Shown in pieces: positions 27,037-37,136 of a DNA stretch of 64,000 nucleotides; positions within the stretch are counted from its first letter, which is position 1, and every line of letters starts with the position of its first letter. Location: contig CAYTGN010000004.1 of assembly GCA_964437415.1 (NCBI GenBank), positions 1-64,000 of the forward strand, in the 5' to 3' direction. The position numbers were made by a program, and so were the translations under genes. The notes under the pieces are model-generated. The model did not search any database and was not told the origin of the DNA. It was given only the letters and a program-made list of their open reading frames with translations. Origin of the DNA: CADEDV01 sp964437415 (GTDB lineage: Bacteria; Bacteroidota; Bacteroidia; Chitinophagales; Chitinophagaceae).

Positions 27037-29526
27037 ATGAAAAACGAACTGGTAAAAAAGATAGTTCCCCACGTTGTTGCAATCCTCCTGTTCCTTATAG
27101 TTTCAATATTATTTTGCCGACCGGCCCTGGAAGGCAATGTACTGAACCAACATGACGTTGCCGGCTGGAGAGGCGTGGCCAACAATGCATTTGAATACAA
27201 AGACACAGCTGGTCATTTCCCGTTATGGAATACCAATGTATTCAGCGGTATGCCCAATTATATGATTGCTTTGGATGGCAAAAGCATTCTACCCAATTTA
27301 CAAAATGTGTTTGGACTTGGCCTGCCGCAGCCTATCAGCTTTTTCTTTATTGCCTGTTTGTGCTTTTATATTTTGTGTCTTTCGCTCCGGGTAAAACAAA
27401 TTGTAGCTGTCTTTGGTGCATTCGTTTATGCGTTTGCCACTTACAACCCCGTTATCATCAGTGCGGGACACCTCACCAAGATGTATTCCATCGGCTTTGC
27501 ACCACTGATGCTGGCAGGTTTTATTCTGGCATTTGAAAAAAAATACTGGCTTGGGCTTGCCGTGGCAACATTAGGTGTTTATATGCTGATAGGAGCCAAT
27601 CACCCGCAAATAAGTTATTACACATTTATTGTTTTAGGAGGTATTGGCATCAGTTATCTTATCAACTGGATCAGGAATAAGGAATGGAAACACCTGGGAA
27701 CAGCAATTGGCATTTCTTTAGTAGCGGTAGTAGTAGGTTTGATGGCGAATTCATTATCATTCCTGATCACCCGTGAATATTCAAAGGCCACCATCCGCGG
27801 CGGGAAGAGTATCAGTATTGAGGGTGACTCTGTTAAGACAACAAAAACCTCCGGTCTTGACACTTCCTATGCCTTTCAATACAGCATGAAAGTTGGAGAG
27901 CCTCTCGTCATGCTGATGCCTGAAGCATTCGGCGGCGGCAGTGGCAACACTCTTGATGAAAATTCTAACGTGGTGAAAAAACTTGTAGGCAGGGGCATCC
28001 AGGAAAACCAGGCGATGCAGGTGGCAGGCAGTCTTCCCAAATACTGGGGAGGATTAGAAAGCACTTCCGGCGCCCCTTACTCTGGTGTACTTATATGCCT
28101 GCTGGCATTGTTTGGTTTTGTATTGCTCAAACACCCGGCCCGTTGGGGATTACTGGTTGTCTCTATCTTGTCGGTGATGATGACATGGGGAAAATTCTTC
28201 CCGGCCTTTAATGTTTTCCTTTTTGAAAACCTGCCGTTCTATAATAAATTCAGAGCGCCTTCGATGGCATTGGTGATTGCCCAGATCGCATTACCAATTG
28301 TGGCTGTGCTGGCAGCGCATCAACTCTTTTTCACAAATAACAGCCGGGAAAACCTGCGGGCAAACTTCAGGAAACTGCTTTACACAAGCGGCGGCCTCAT
28401 TCTTTTCCTGGCGCTGATGTGGCTGATGATGGATTATGGTTCACCCAGTGATGGTATGATCAGCGATTACATTAAACGCATGGGTGCCGATGATGAAATT
28501 GCAAGACTCACAATTGCCGGGCTGAAAGCCGACCGGTATGCCATGTTCGGGGGACAACTATTCCGCACCATTGCTTTTGCAGCTTTGTTGCTGCTGGTAT
28601 TATGGCTCTATCTCCGCAACACATTGAAACCAATTGCTGCAATAGCGATCATTGCCGTGGTTGCGGTTGGTGATCTGCTCATCGTTGGAAAAAAATACCT
28701 GAATGAAGATAACTATGTTTCAAAAGATGAAGTGCAGTATGAAAACTTTACCAAAACAGCCATAGACCAGGAGATACTGTCGGATAAAGAGCCGCATTTC
28801 AGGGTTTATAATGCAGGCCCGGAACGATTCAGCGCCAGCGATTATAAAGTTTCCACTTTTCACCGTTCTATTGGCGGATATCATCCGGCTAAACTCAGGA
28901 TATACCAGGACATTATTGAAAAGTATTTGTCAGCCGGCGCCAATCAACAGGTGCTGAATATGCTGAATACAAAATATATCATAGCAACCAACCCGCAGAA
29001 TGGTCAGCAAATGCTGTTACCTAACCAGGGAGGTTATGGTCCGGCCTGGCTGGTTAAAAACATAAAATTTGTAAAAGACGATGCAGCAGAAATACTGGCA
29101 ATCGGCGAAACAAACCTGAAGGATACTGCAGTAGTGCAGCAGGCCTTTGCCACAGGTCTTTCCCAGCCGCAATGGGATTCTGCCGCATCTGTGACACTGA
29201 TAAAATATGACAACGATGCCATTGAATATGAAGTAAACACAGCATCACCGCAGTTCATGGTATGCAGCGAAATTTATTATCCCTATGGCTGGAATGCATA
29301 TATAGATGGTCAAAAGACCAATTATGTAAAGACCAATTATTTATTGCGTGGACTGCTGGTGCCTGCCGGTAAGCACAACATTCGATTTGTGTTTGAGCCG
29401 GACAGCTATAAGAAAGGTGTCAATATCTCATATATTTTCTCTTATATTATCCTGTTGCTGGTGGCAGGTGGCTTTTTTATGGCATGGAGAGAAGGGAAAA
29501 AGAATAAACTGAAAGCCGTCGGATAA
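27037..29526 (+). CDS. YfhO-family polytopic membrane protein
   Basis: 829 aa. About 12 TM segments in the first 550 residues, then a C-terminal exported domain and a last TM (ISYIFSYIILLLVAGGFF). The N-terminal layout and the large periplasmic loops (for example GWRGVANNAFEYKDTAGHFPLWN) match YfhO-type proteins, which act in lipid-linked sugar transfer onto cell-wall polymers in Firmicutes. Its role in Bacteroidota is not established. It heads the rightward glycan genes; GT4 follows after 16 bp. Confidence 0.78.
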   Translation: MKNELVKKIVPHVVAILLFLIVSILFCRPALEGNVLNQHDVAGWRGVANNAFEYKDTAGHFPLWNTNVFSGMPNYMIALDGKSILPNLQNVFGLGLPQPISFFFIACLCFYILCLSLRVKQIVAVFGAFVYAFATYNPVIISAGHLTKMYSIGFAPLMLAGFILAFEKKYWLGLAVATLGVYMLIGANHPQISYYTFIVLGGIGISYLINWIRNKEWKHLGTAIGISLVAVVVGLMANSLSFLITREYSKATIRGGKSISIEGDSVKTTKTSGLDTSYAFQYSMKVGEPLVMLMPEAFGGGSGNTLDENSNVVKKLVGRGIQENQAMQVAGSLPKYWGGLESTSGAPYSGVLICLLALFGFVLLKHPARWGLLVVSILSVMMTWGKFFPAFNVFLFENLPFYNKFRAPSMALVIAQIALPIVAVLAAHQLFFTNNSRENLRANFRKLLYTSGGLILFLALMWLMMDYGSPSDGMISDYIKRMGADDEIARLTIAGLKADRYAMFGGQLFRTIAFAALLLLVLWLYLRNTLKPIAAIAIIAVVAVGDLLIVGKKYLNEDNYVSKDEVQYENFTKTAIDQEILSDKEPHFRVYNAGPERFSASDYKVSTFHRSIGGYHPAKLRIYQDIIEKYLSAGANQQVLNMLNTKYIIATNPQNGQQMLLPNQGGYGPAWLVKNIKFVKDDAAEILAIGETNLKDTAVVQQAFATGLSQPQWDSAASVTLIKYDNDAIEYEVNTASPQFMVCSEIYYPYGWNAYIDGQKTNYVKTNYLLRGLLVPAGKHNIRFVFEPDSYKKGVNISYIFSYIILLLVAGGFFMAWREGKKNKLKAVG

Positions 29527-29542
29527 ACGGCGCAGCTTCGGC

Positions 29543-30670
29543 ATGGAAAAAGTACTGAGCATTGTGTGGTCTAAAGTGCTGCCGCCGGTGTTTGGTGGAC
29601 AAAAAGGCATTGCACATTTCAACGAAGAACTGGCAAAACATTTTGACCTGGTTTGTCTTTGCTCCCGTAATAATGTAGTAAAAGAAGATTTTGGTTACAA
29701 GGCACTCCCCTATTTACCATTAAACAAAAGACAATTCCTGAACCCGGTTACCTGGGGCAAAATAAAGTCTGTTGCCGTTAAAGAAAAACCTTCCTGCATT
29801 ATCCTGGAACATCCCTATCATGGCATCGCTGCCAAAAAAGCAGCAAAAGTCTGTGGCGCTTTATTGGTTGTGCATTCGCACAATATCGAATCAGAACGGT
29901 TCCGGGAACTTGGAAAATGGTGGTGGAAATTGCTGGGCAAATATGAAGGCTGGATTCACCGGAAAGCTGATCTCAGTCTGTTTAAAACAGAAATTGACAG
30001 AGATTTTGCAATTCATACGTTTAAACTGCAACCTGGTAAATGTATCGTCTTACCCTATGGCATTGAACAAACAGAACCAATCGCAGCAGCAGGCGACATT
30101 ATCCGGAAAAGACATTGCATAAATGAAACAGAAAAAATATTACTCTTTGCCGGAACATTAGACTATAGTCCCAACGCCGATGCAGTCGAAAATATTTACA
30201 GGTATCTTGTTCCCGGGCTTGAAAAACAAGGAATAGCTTTCAGGATCATTGTCTGCGGCAGAAATAATAAAAAATCTTTTTCTTATTTAAACAAATTAGC
30301 CCACCCATCAGTGATCAAGGCCGGGCAAGTTCAGGATATTGGGAATTATTTCCAGGCGGCAGATGCTTTCATCAACCCGGTTCTTTCCGGCGCAGGCATA
30401 CAAACCAAGACACTTGACGCATTATCCCATCACTGCAACGTGGTGTGCTTTGAGAAAATGGTGGCTGGCATTCCTGTTGAACTGACTGGCCGAAAATTGA
30501 GCATTGCTGAAAACAGCAACTGGAATGACTTTTCCGCAGCTGTTAGTCGTGCCCTTTTAACGAAAGAACCAACCCCTCCGGCATTTTTCGAGTATTTTAG
30601 CTGGCAAAATAATGTACAGCGGCTTTCTCAAACCCTTACGGCAATAATTAATAAAGATGCCAGGCGATAG
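29543..30670 (+). CDS. Glycosyltransferase family 4-like
   Basis: 375 aa GT-B fold. N-terminal donor region begins SIVWSKVLPPVFGGQKGIAHF; the C-terminal half has ILLFAGTLDYSPNADAVENI and a nucleotide-sugar region ADAFINPVLSGAGIQTKTLDAL, resembling the GT4 acceptor-site/E-x7-E region with a weaker acidic motif. Probably transfers a sugar to a lipid-linked acceptor. Overlaps the next gene by 14 bp. Confidence 0.83.
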   Translation: MEKVLSIVWSKVLPPVFGGQKGIAHFNEELAKHFDLVCLCSRNNVVKEDFGYKALPYLPLNKRQFLNPVTWGKIKSVAVKEKPSCIILEHPYHGIAAKKAAKVCGALLVVHSHNIESERFRELGKWWWKLLGKYEGWIHRKADLSLFKTEIDRDFAIHTFKLQPGKCIVLPYGIEQTEPIAAAGDIIRKRHCINETEKILLFAGTLDYSPNADAVENIYRYLVPGLEKQGIAFRIIVCGRNNKKSFSYLNKLAHPSVIKAGQVQDIGNYFQAADAFINPVLSGAGIQTKTLDALSHHCNVVCFEKMVAGIPVELTGRKLSIAENSNWNDFSAAVSRALLTKEPTPPAFFEYFSWQNNVQRLSQTLTAIINKDARR

Positions 30671-31583
30671 TCAACCGGAAATATCAGTAGTCATCTGCAC
30701 CTACAACCGTGATAAATTCATCGGCGCTGCATTAGAATGCCTCGCCCGGCAAACCCTCATTCCTGCCCTGTTTGAGATTATTGTCGTAGACAATAACAGT
30801 ACGGACAACACGGCTTCCATCAGTAAAAATTTTATCACCGCTCACCCGGAGCTGAATACCCGGTATGTGCTGGAGACCAACCGGGGTTTATCTTATGCCC
30901 GCAACCGGGGAATGCAGGAAGCAAAATCCTCGATCATTACCTATATTGATGATGATGCGGAAGCCGTACCTGATTTTCTGGCGGAGATACTTGCGTTTTT
31001 CAAAACCCACCCCCAAACAACCGGTATTGGTGGCAAAGTGATTCCCCGTTATTCTGAAGAAAGCGAACCCCGCTGGATGAGCAAATACCTGAATGGCTTC
31101 GTTGGATTGCTGGATTATGGCAATCAACCCAAACAATTTGATAAATCCATGAAATACCCGGCTGGATGCAACATGACCTACCGGAAAGATATACTTGAAA
31201 AGGCAGGCGGCTTCAACAGCCAGCTCACTTTTCGCAGCGATGATAAATATATTTTTCACCAGGTGAACAAACTGAGTAAGGAAATATATTACCTGCCACA
31301 GGCTATGCTGTATCATAATATAGACAGCGAACGTCTTTCATTAGCCAGCTTCAAAAAACTGTTTTTGAAAACAGGTAATGAGGAAAAGATCAGGGTTCGG
31401 ACAGAAAAAGGCAAAGGGGCAGTTATTCAAAAATTTGCTGAATTCGTTTTTAAAACCGGGGCAGCAGTCCTGATATGGCTATTATTTGTCCTGAAAGGCC
31501 AGGCCATCAAAGGCCGCTATGTTTTCCTTTCACAATGGTTTACACTAAAGGGGTTCTTAAAAAAGGATGTTTTTGTGAGGTGA
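30657..31583 (+). CDS. Glycosyltransferase family 2
   Basis: 308 aa. GT-A fold: EISVVICTYNRDKFIGAAL, DNNSTDNT, NRGLSYARNRGM and a DxD-type TYIDDDAEAVPDF. A hydrophobic C-terminal helix (AAVLIWLLFVLKGQ) may anchor it to the membrane. It overlaps the GT4 gene by 14 bp (coupled translation). It ends convergent with the leftward glycan operon. Confidence 0.88.
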   Translation: MPGDSQPEISVVICTYNRDKFIGAALECLARQTLIPALFEIIVVDNNSTDNTASISKNFITAHPELNTRYVLETNRGLSYARNRGMQEAKSSIITYIDDDAEAVPDFLAEILAFFKTHPQTTGIGGKVIPRYSEESEPRWMSKYLNGFVGLLDYGNQPKQFDKSMKYPAGCNMTYRKDILEKAGGFNSQLTFRSDDKYIFHQVNKLSKEIYYLPQAMLYHNIDSERLSLASFKKLFLKTGNEEKIRVRTEKGKGAVIQKFAEFVFKTGAAVLIWLLFVLKGQAIKGRYVFLSQWFTLKGFLKKDVFVR

Positions 31584-31602
31584 TGTCTGGAAATCACTTA
31601 TT

Positions 31603-32598
31603 CTACAAAAACTTATAGAGCCTTGGTTTATTCCTGATGATTGCAGGAGCCAGCGCAAAAGCCCTTATTGTGTTTGCCATATAATTGCAAAATTGCCTAA
31701 AAGAGTATTTTCGATAGAATGGTAAGGTTACAATCCAGCAAATTAAAAAAAAAGGAATAGTCAGAAAATAAAGTAACAAATGAAACAGAAACCATCCAAC
31801 GCCATACTGCTTTCTGATTCTGAGTAATCCAGAGATTAATATCTGAAGTCCTTGCCTGTTATACAAATTGTAGTATCCTTTGACAACTTTTCCAAAAGCT
31901 TTACCAGCCGACTCTCCCTGGATATGTACAACATGCAAATCGCCATAGACACACATACTTCCCGTTTTCCTAAGACGACTGCACCATTCTATCTCCTCAA
32001 AGTATAAAAAAAAATCCTCGTCAAGCATTCCAGCTTTTTCAATAGCCTCCCGTTTTACCATTAAAAACGCCCCGTTGATCCAATCTACTTCAATTGTTCC
32101 TTCTGCTTTAGGTAAGTTAGTTCTTTTAACTTTAAACAGATGACCAAACCACCTTATCAATTTCCCTGCGTAGGGAAGAGCCATCAATTGATTTAGGCCA
32201 CCTTTAATAAAAAAATTTCCCGTGATTTGTGGCGAACCATCTTCGTTCAGTAATTGAACTCCAGCAGCAATATATGACGAGGCTGCTAATCGACTTGCAC
32301 AATCATTTACAGCATTCTCTTGCACAAGTGTATCCGGGTTTAATAACAAGATTAATTTTCCTTTTGCGATCCGAATACCGGCATTATTGGCCCTGGCAAA
32401 CCCGGCGTTGTAACCCATGGCCAACCAAATTACCCCGGGATAACTGGATGTAATTTTTTCAAAGCTGTTATCTGAAGAACAATTATCTACAACAATAATT
32501 TCGTATGCAAGGGAGGGCTGCTGGGCATATATGGTCATGAGTGAGTCAATGACAAATCCCGGAGAATTATAATTTACTATGATAATACTTAGCTCCAT
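31603..32598 (-). CDS. Glycosyltransferase family 2 (rhamnosyltransferase-like)
   Basis: 331 aa. GT-A motifs LSIIIVNYNSPGF, VVDNCSSDNSFE, GYNAGFARANNAGI, LLLNPDTLV and a late VDWINGAFLMVKREAIEKAG, as in WcaA/RfbF-like enzymes. Two C-terminal hydrophobic segments (FLFHLLLYFLTIPFFLICWI) predict membrane association. Its start overlaps the upstream stop by one base (TAATG). It is the last gene of the leftward fucose operon and is visibly AT-rich. Confidence 0.87.
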   Translation of the reverse strand: MELSIIIVNYNSPGFVIDSLMTIYAQQPSLAYEIIVVDNCSSDNSFEKITSSYPGVIWLAMGYNAGFARANNAGIRIAKGKLILLLNPDTLVQENAVNDCASRLAASSYIAAGVQLLNEDGSPQITGNFFIKGGLNQLMALPYAGKLIRWFGHLFKVKRTNLPKAEGTIEVDWINGAFLMVKREAIEKAGMLDEDFFLYFEEIEWCSRLRKTGSMCVYGDLHVVHIQGESAGKAFGKVVKGYYNLYNRQGLQILISGLLRIRKQYGVGWFLFHLLLYFLTIPFFLICWIVTLPFYRKYSFRQFCNYMANTIRAFALAPAIIRNKPRLYKFL

Positions 32599-33512
32599 TA
32601 CCTGGCGGGAATAAAGAGGCTGCGAACATAACTCAAAGACATGAAGAGTTTAGAAAAAAATCCGATTTTTAAGACTGAAGCAGGAATCTTGCTTTGGAAA
32701 CGAAGCATAAACCTTATAATTGATGGAATTTCCAGAACATTTCTGCTTTTTTTAAGATCATCGATATTAATGGCGCCGGCATTTCGGAATAGCCGCCAGC
32801 AATCATCAAACTCTACGATATTCCGGAGCAATGTCGGATTTTCAATGATAAAATTGAGTTTTAATGGCAAAAGTCCTTCTGTCAAAAATGCCTTATCGTG
32901 TCCAAAGCTTGTGCCGCCATGTGTAAAAACAGCAGTGATCACTTTAATATACCGAACAGAAATAGTTTTATCCTGAAAACAGCGAAGATTAAAGTCCCAG
33001 TCTGCATGTTTTCTAAAGCGAGTATCATAGTTCCCGATTTTAGCAAATACTGACTTATTGTAAAATATCGCCTGGTGAGAAATATTCCGGCGCAATAGTT
33101 TTTTCATAGAAAAGGCACCGTCATAAGGTAATTTTCGAGACAACATTAGCACATTCCCATAAATAATATCAGCAGTTTCCCTTCTGATTTCTTCAGCCAC
33201 TTTTTGCAGGACTGTTTTATCCTTTAGCCAGTCATCTGCACCTAAAAAATATAACCACTCTCCTCTTGCCAATTTCACACCTTTATTCATTGCGTCGTAA
33301 ATACCATTGTCCTTTTCAGAAAATGTATGAATAGAACTATAACGCCTTTGATATTCATCTGCAATTTGCAAAGTGTTATCAGCAGAAAGCCCATCAACAA
33401 TCAATAATTCCCAATCCGTAAAGGATTGAAGCAGGATACTGTCCAATGCTCGTCGCAAATGCTCCCCTGCATTAAAAGTGACGACTATTATTGAAAAAAA
33501 GGGACGATTCAT
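32598..33512 (-). CDS. Glycosyltransferase family 2
   Basis: 304 aa from ATG 33512; the frame extends to a TTG at 33557, but the ATG begins MNRPFFSIIVVTFNAG, the usual GT2 start. DGLSADNT, the GIYDAMNKGVKLARGEW block and GADDWLKD are typical WcaA-type features. It sits between a FkbM methyltransferase and another GT2 in one operon. AT-rich, unlike the proximal gmd/fcl. Confidence 0.87.
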   Translation of the reverse strand: MNRPFFSIIVVTFNAGEHLRRALDSILLQSFTDWELLIVDGLSADNTLQIADEYQRRYSSIHTFSEKDNGIYDAMNKGVKLARGEWLYFLGADDWLKDKTVLQKVAEEIRRETADIIYGNVLMLSRKLPYDGAFSMKKLLRRNISHQAIFYNKSVFAKIGNYDTRFRKHADWDFNLRCFQDKTISVRYIKVITAVFTHGGTSFGHDKAFLTEGLLPLKLNFIIENPTLLRNIVEFDDCWRLFRNAGAINIDDLKKSRNVLEIPSIIRFMLRFQSKIPASVLKIGFFSKLFMSLSYVRSLFIPAR

Positions 33513-33558
33513 TCTTAACTTGAAGTATCTGACCAGAGCTTCGAATAAAATATTCAAC

Positions 33559-34254
33559 CTAATGCTTAAACCAAAACTCTCTCTTTACCATAATGGCATT
33601 AAGATTAGTATTTGCATACTCATAGTATCCTTTATCACTCAAAAAACCAATAATGTCACCTCTGCGAGTTCCGCTCCCATGTAAGGAATATGTAGCCGCC
33701 TCCACGCAAACTACTAATGGAAAATACTTGTCAAAATTTATAGATGCTAATATTTCCATATCAAGACCCTCGACATCAAGACTAAGAAATTCCGGAAACT
33801 TGCCAGCAAAATGATTCTCAATTATACTGTGAACTGTTGTAATCCGTACTTTTTTAATTTCCTTTAATCTTTTACCATTATTCTGTAACACCTCATATTC
33901 CTCCTTCGAGAATGTACTTAATGTCCGATCTTGCATAACATAAAAATCCATTTCCCCTTCATCCGAATGTATCCCAACATTAAGATTCATGTCCCCTGGT
34001 CTCAGAATTTTAAATAATTTAATTAAATCCGGATCCGCATCAATATTAATGCCCCTGCTTCCCTTATGATAAAAATAAGCCGTATTACTAAATCGATATG
34101 GATGGTTTGCGCCTATATCAATATATCTTGGTCTTTTAATGCCACGTAATTGAAAGATGTAATCAATAATTATATCCTCGCCGCATTGCGAGAAGGATTT
34201 TTTGCTGATTCTCTGACGTTTAAAATACCACCATATTGCTTTTAACCAGGTCAT
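33559..34254 (-). CDS. FkbM-family methyltransferase
   Basis: 231 aa. S-adenosylmethionine-dependent FkbM O-methyltransferase fold: CGEDIIIDYIF, RYIDIGANHPYRFSNTAYFY, NIDADPDLIKLF and FLSLDVEGLDMEILASI. Such enzymes methylate sugar hydroxyls, here plausibly the fucosylated glycan. It is one of two different FkbM genes side by side (the other has VIDIGANEGQFSD and LVKIDVQGFENKVI). AT-rich. Confidence 0.87.
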   Translation of the reverse strand: MTWLKAIWWYFKRQRISKKSFSQCGEDIIIDYIFQLRGIKRPRYIDIGANHPYRFSNTAYFYHKGSRGINIDADPDLIKLFKILRPGDMNLNVGIHSDEGEMDFYVMQDRTLSTFSKEEYEVLQNNGKRLKEIKKVRITTVHSIIENHFAGKFPEFLSLDVEGLDMEILASINFDKYFPLVVCVEAATYSLHGSGTRRGDIIGFLSDKGYYEYANTNLNAIMVKREFWFKH

Positions 34255-34275
34255 AAATAATCCTGAGGCAACTAA

Positions 34276-35022
34276 CTATTTATTAAAAAAAGCTTTATTA
34301 ATAAAGATAGCATCGGCTTGCAGAACCTGATTAGACTCTGAAGACCGAAGCTGTTCCGAGCTACCCGCATATGAAAAACCAATATCATTTAGCATTTCAT
34401 ATACTTCATCAAAGAGAGGCTGATTTTTGTAAAGCTCTACAAAAGAAACTTCGCAAAGAACAAGAGCTGCTTTTGAAATAACCTTCTTCCCGCCTGCAAT
34501 CACTTTATTCTCAAATCCCTGAACATCAATTTTTACAAGAAGAGGCAAATCGAATTCAATATTTGAAAAAACATTGTCAAGTGTACTTATATCAACAGAT
34601 ACTTCTCTCGTAGTTGATGCATAAGAGAAATTTTTAGATAAATTTTCAGTTTGCGGAAGCACGGAAGATGACGGTGAATAGTCATTGACATTAAAAATAG
34701 TTTTCCCGGGAGCATCTCCAAGTGCAAGATTGAATGACTTGAACTTACTATCTTTTCCAAAATTTTTTTGTAACAGCTCAAAAGACCTGTTGATAGGCTC
34801 GAATGCATATATCATAGAGTCGGGAAAAAGCATCCTGATTCTATCAGAGAACTGCCCCTCATTAGCACCAATATCAATGACTGTGTTAAAACTATACTTT
34901 TTGATCCAATTCCACTCTGCCACAACCGAATTCTGATCTAATTTTCCGGCTGAATAGTGATTGCCAAACTTAATAATATCATAGCCAAACCTTCTAAATA
35001 TTTTTCGAATTGCTTTCCTCAT
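34276..35022 (-). CDS. FkbM-family methyltransferase (second)
   Basis: 248 aa. SAM-binding motif VIDIGANEGQFSDRIR, acidic loop YAFEPINRSFELL and the FkbM hallmark LPLLVKIDVQGFENKVIAGG. The sequence is distinct from the adjacent FkbM, so the pair probably methylates different positions or sugars (inference). It lies 25 bp downstream of fcl in the same operon. AT-rich compared with fcl. Confidence 0.87.
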   Translation of the reverse strand: MRKAIRKIFRRFGYDIIKFGNHYSAGKLDQNSVVAEWNWIKKYSFNTVIDIGANEGQFSDRIRMLFPDSMIYAFEPINRSFELLQKNFGKDSKFKSFNLALGDAPGKTIFNVNDYSPSSSVLPQTENLSKNFSYASTTREVSVDISTLDNVFSNIEFDLPLLVKIDVQGFENKVIAGGKKVISKAALVLCEVSFVELYKNQPLFDEVYEMLNDIGFSYAGSSEQLRSSESNQVLQADAIFINKAFFNK

Positions 35023-35047
35023 TCCAAAATTTTTAAAAGGAGAATCT

Positions 35048-35983
35048 TCACTTCTTATGTTCAGTCACAAAATGCCGGTAAGCCATGGCCAGTCCTTCCT
35101 TAAGCCCTGTGCGGTGCTTCCAGCCCAACTGATGAAGTCTTGTGCTGTCCATCAGCTTGCGGGGAGTGCCGTCGGGTTTGGAAGTATCGAACCTGATCTC
35201 CCCATCAAAACCTGTCACTTCTTTCACCAACAGGGCAAGATCCCTGATGCTGATCTCTTCGCCGGTGCCGATATTGATGAATAATTTTTCATTGTATTGC
35301 TGCATCAGAAAAAAACAGGCATCAGCAAGGTCGTCCACATACATAAACTCCCGCAGTGGCGAACCCGTTCCCCATATCTCTACCGCCGCAACGTTGTTTT
35401 CCTTTGCTTCATGAAATTTCCGCAGCAATGCCGGGATCACATGGGAATTTTGCAAGTGATAATTATCACCCTGCCCGTAAAGATTGGTGGGCATGGCCGA
35501 AATAAAATTGCAGCCATATTGATCCCTGTATGACTCGCAGAGTTTGATCCCTGCTATCTTGGCAATGGCATACGGTTCATTGGTGGACTCCAGCAGGCCT
35601 GTCAGCAGGTATTCTTCCTTCAGCGGTTGCGGCGCCAACTTCGGGTAAATACAGGAACTGCCTAAGAAAAGCAGTTTTTCCACTTGATGCTGAAAAGCCG
35701 CATGAATGATATTGGCCTCTATCAGCAGATTATCATACAGAAAATCGGCCCGGTAAGTATTGTTGGCAACGATGCCCCCAACTTTTGCAGCAGCAAGAAA
35801 AACATAACCCGGTTTTTCGGTGGCAAAGAAATCACTCACAGCCGCCTGGTTACGCAGATCAAGTTCTTTGGAAGAACGGAGGAGCAGATCGTCAAAACCC
35901 TCTGCCCGCAATTTCCTGGTGATTGCGGCCCCCACCATACCATTATGCCCGGCCACATAGATTCGCTTTCCCTTCTCCATCAT
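35048..35983 (-). CDS. fcl: GDP-L-fucose synthase
   Basis: 311 aa short-chain dehydrogenase/reductase. It converts GDP-4-keto-6-deoxy-mannose to GDP-L-fucose (epimerase and NADPH reductase). NADP motif AGHNGMVGAAI, GSSCIYPK and catalytic Tyr138/Lys142 (YAIAK). It overlaps gmd by 4 bp, so both steps are coupled. Confidence 0.96.
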   Translation of the reverse strand: MMEKGKRIYVAGHNGMVGAAITRKLRAEGFDDLLLRSSKELDLRNQAAVSDFFATEKPGYVFLAAAKVGGIVANNTYRADFLYDNLLIEANIIHAAFQHQVEKLLFLGSSCIYPKLAPQPLKEEYLLTGLLESTNEPYAIAKIAGIKLCESYRDQYGCNFISAMPTNLYGQGDNYHLQNSHVIPALLRKFHEAKENNVAAVEIWGTGSPLREFMYVDDLADACFFLMQQYNEKLFINIGTGEEISIRDLALLVKEVTGFDGEIRFDTSKPDGTPRKLMDSTRLHQLGWKHRTGLKEGLAMAYRHFVTEHKK

Positions 35984-37092
35984 TCAAATTGTCTTAAAGT
36001 TTTAAACCCTGATGCTCCCAGCACCACATCTTTCCGGAACAGTTCAATATCGGCTTCCACCATTTCTTTTATCAGTGCATCAAGACTGTATTTAGGAACC
36101 CATCCCAATTTTTCCTTCGCCTTAGTTGCGTCACCCAGCAAAAGATCCACCTCTGTGGGACGGAAATATCGGCTGTCCACTTCCACCACTACATCACCCG
36201 GTTTCAGGGGAATTTCAGGCAAAGCAACTGTTCTTACAATGCCTTTTTCTTTTTCACCCTGCCCCTCAAATTCCACACTCACACCGGCACAGGCAAAAGC
36301 AGAATGTACAAAATCTCTTACGGCAGTGGTAACCCCCGTGGCTATAACAAAATCCTCAGCCTCCTCTTGCTGCAACATGAGCCACATCGCCTCCACATAA
36401 TCACGGGCATGACCCCAGTCACGTTTGGCTGCTAAATTACCCAGCCACAACTTTTTCTTTAAGCCCAGCACTATTTCAGCCACTCCACGGGTGATCTTTC
36501 TTGTCACAAAGGTTTCACCCCGCATAGGGCTTTCATGGTTGAAAAGAATACCATTGCAGGCATACATACCATAGGCTTCCCGGTAGTTGACCGTGATCCA
36601 GTAGCCATAAAGTTTCGCAACACCATAAGGCGAACGGGGATAGAAAGGCGTGGTCTCATTTTGAGGAATGGCCTGCACTTTCCCGTATAACTCTGAGGTA
36701 GATGCCTGGTAAATGCGGGTTTTTTCCTCTAACCCAAGGATCCTCACTGCCTCCAGTATGCGCAGTGTGCCCAGGGCATCTGTATTGGCAGAATACTCCG
36801 GTTCTTCAAAACTTACATGGACATGGCTCATGGCCCCGAGATTGTATATCTCATCGGGCTGCACCTGCTGAATAATACGGATGATATTGGTGGAATCGGT
36901 CAGGTCTCCATAATGCAGAGTCATCCTGATATTCCTATCATGGGGGTCCTGGTACAGGTGATCAATTCTTTGGGTGTTGATAAGGGAGGTTCTCCGTTTG
37001 ATGCCGTGTACTTCATAACCTTTCTCCAATAACAATTCTGCAAGATAGGCGCCATCCTGTCCGGTGATGCCTGTGATAAGGGCTTTCTTCAT
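35980..37092 (-). CDS. gmd: GDP-mannose 4,6-dehydratase
   Basis: 370 aa. First committed step to GDP-L-fucose. NADP motif GITGQDGAYLAELL, STSELYG (Thr132 and Glu134 as catalytic residues) and Tyr156/Lys160 (YGVAK). It lies 44 bp downstream of the giant type IX cargo gene on the same strand with no terminator between them, so the two may be cotranscribed. Confidence 0.96.
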   Translation of the reverse strand: MKKALITGITGQDGAYLAELLLEKGYEVHGIKRRTSLINTQRIDHLYQDPHDRNIRMTLHYGDLTDSTNIIRIIQQVQPDEIYNLGAMSHVHVSFEEPEYSANTDALGTLRILEAVRILGLEEKTRIYQASTSELYGKVQAIPQNETTPFYPRSPYGVAKLYGYWITVNYREAYGMYACNGILFNHESPMRGETFVTRKITRGVAEIVLGLKKKLWLGNLAAKRDWGHARDYVEAMWLMLQQEEAEDFVIATGVTTAVRDFVHSAFACAGVSVEFEGQGEKEKGIVRTVALPEIPLKPGDVVVEVDSRYFRPTEVDLLLGDATKAKEKLGWVPKYSLDALIKEMVEADIELFRKDVVLGASGFKTLRQFE

Positions 37093-37136
37093 GCTGAGAG
37101 CTGAATTTGGGGCAAATGTAATTCATTGTTCACTGA

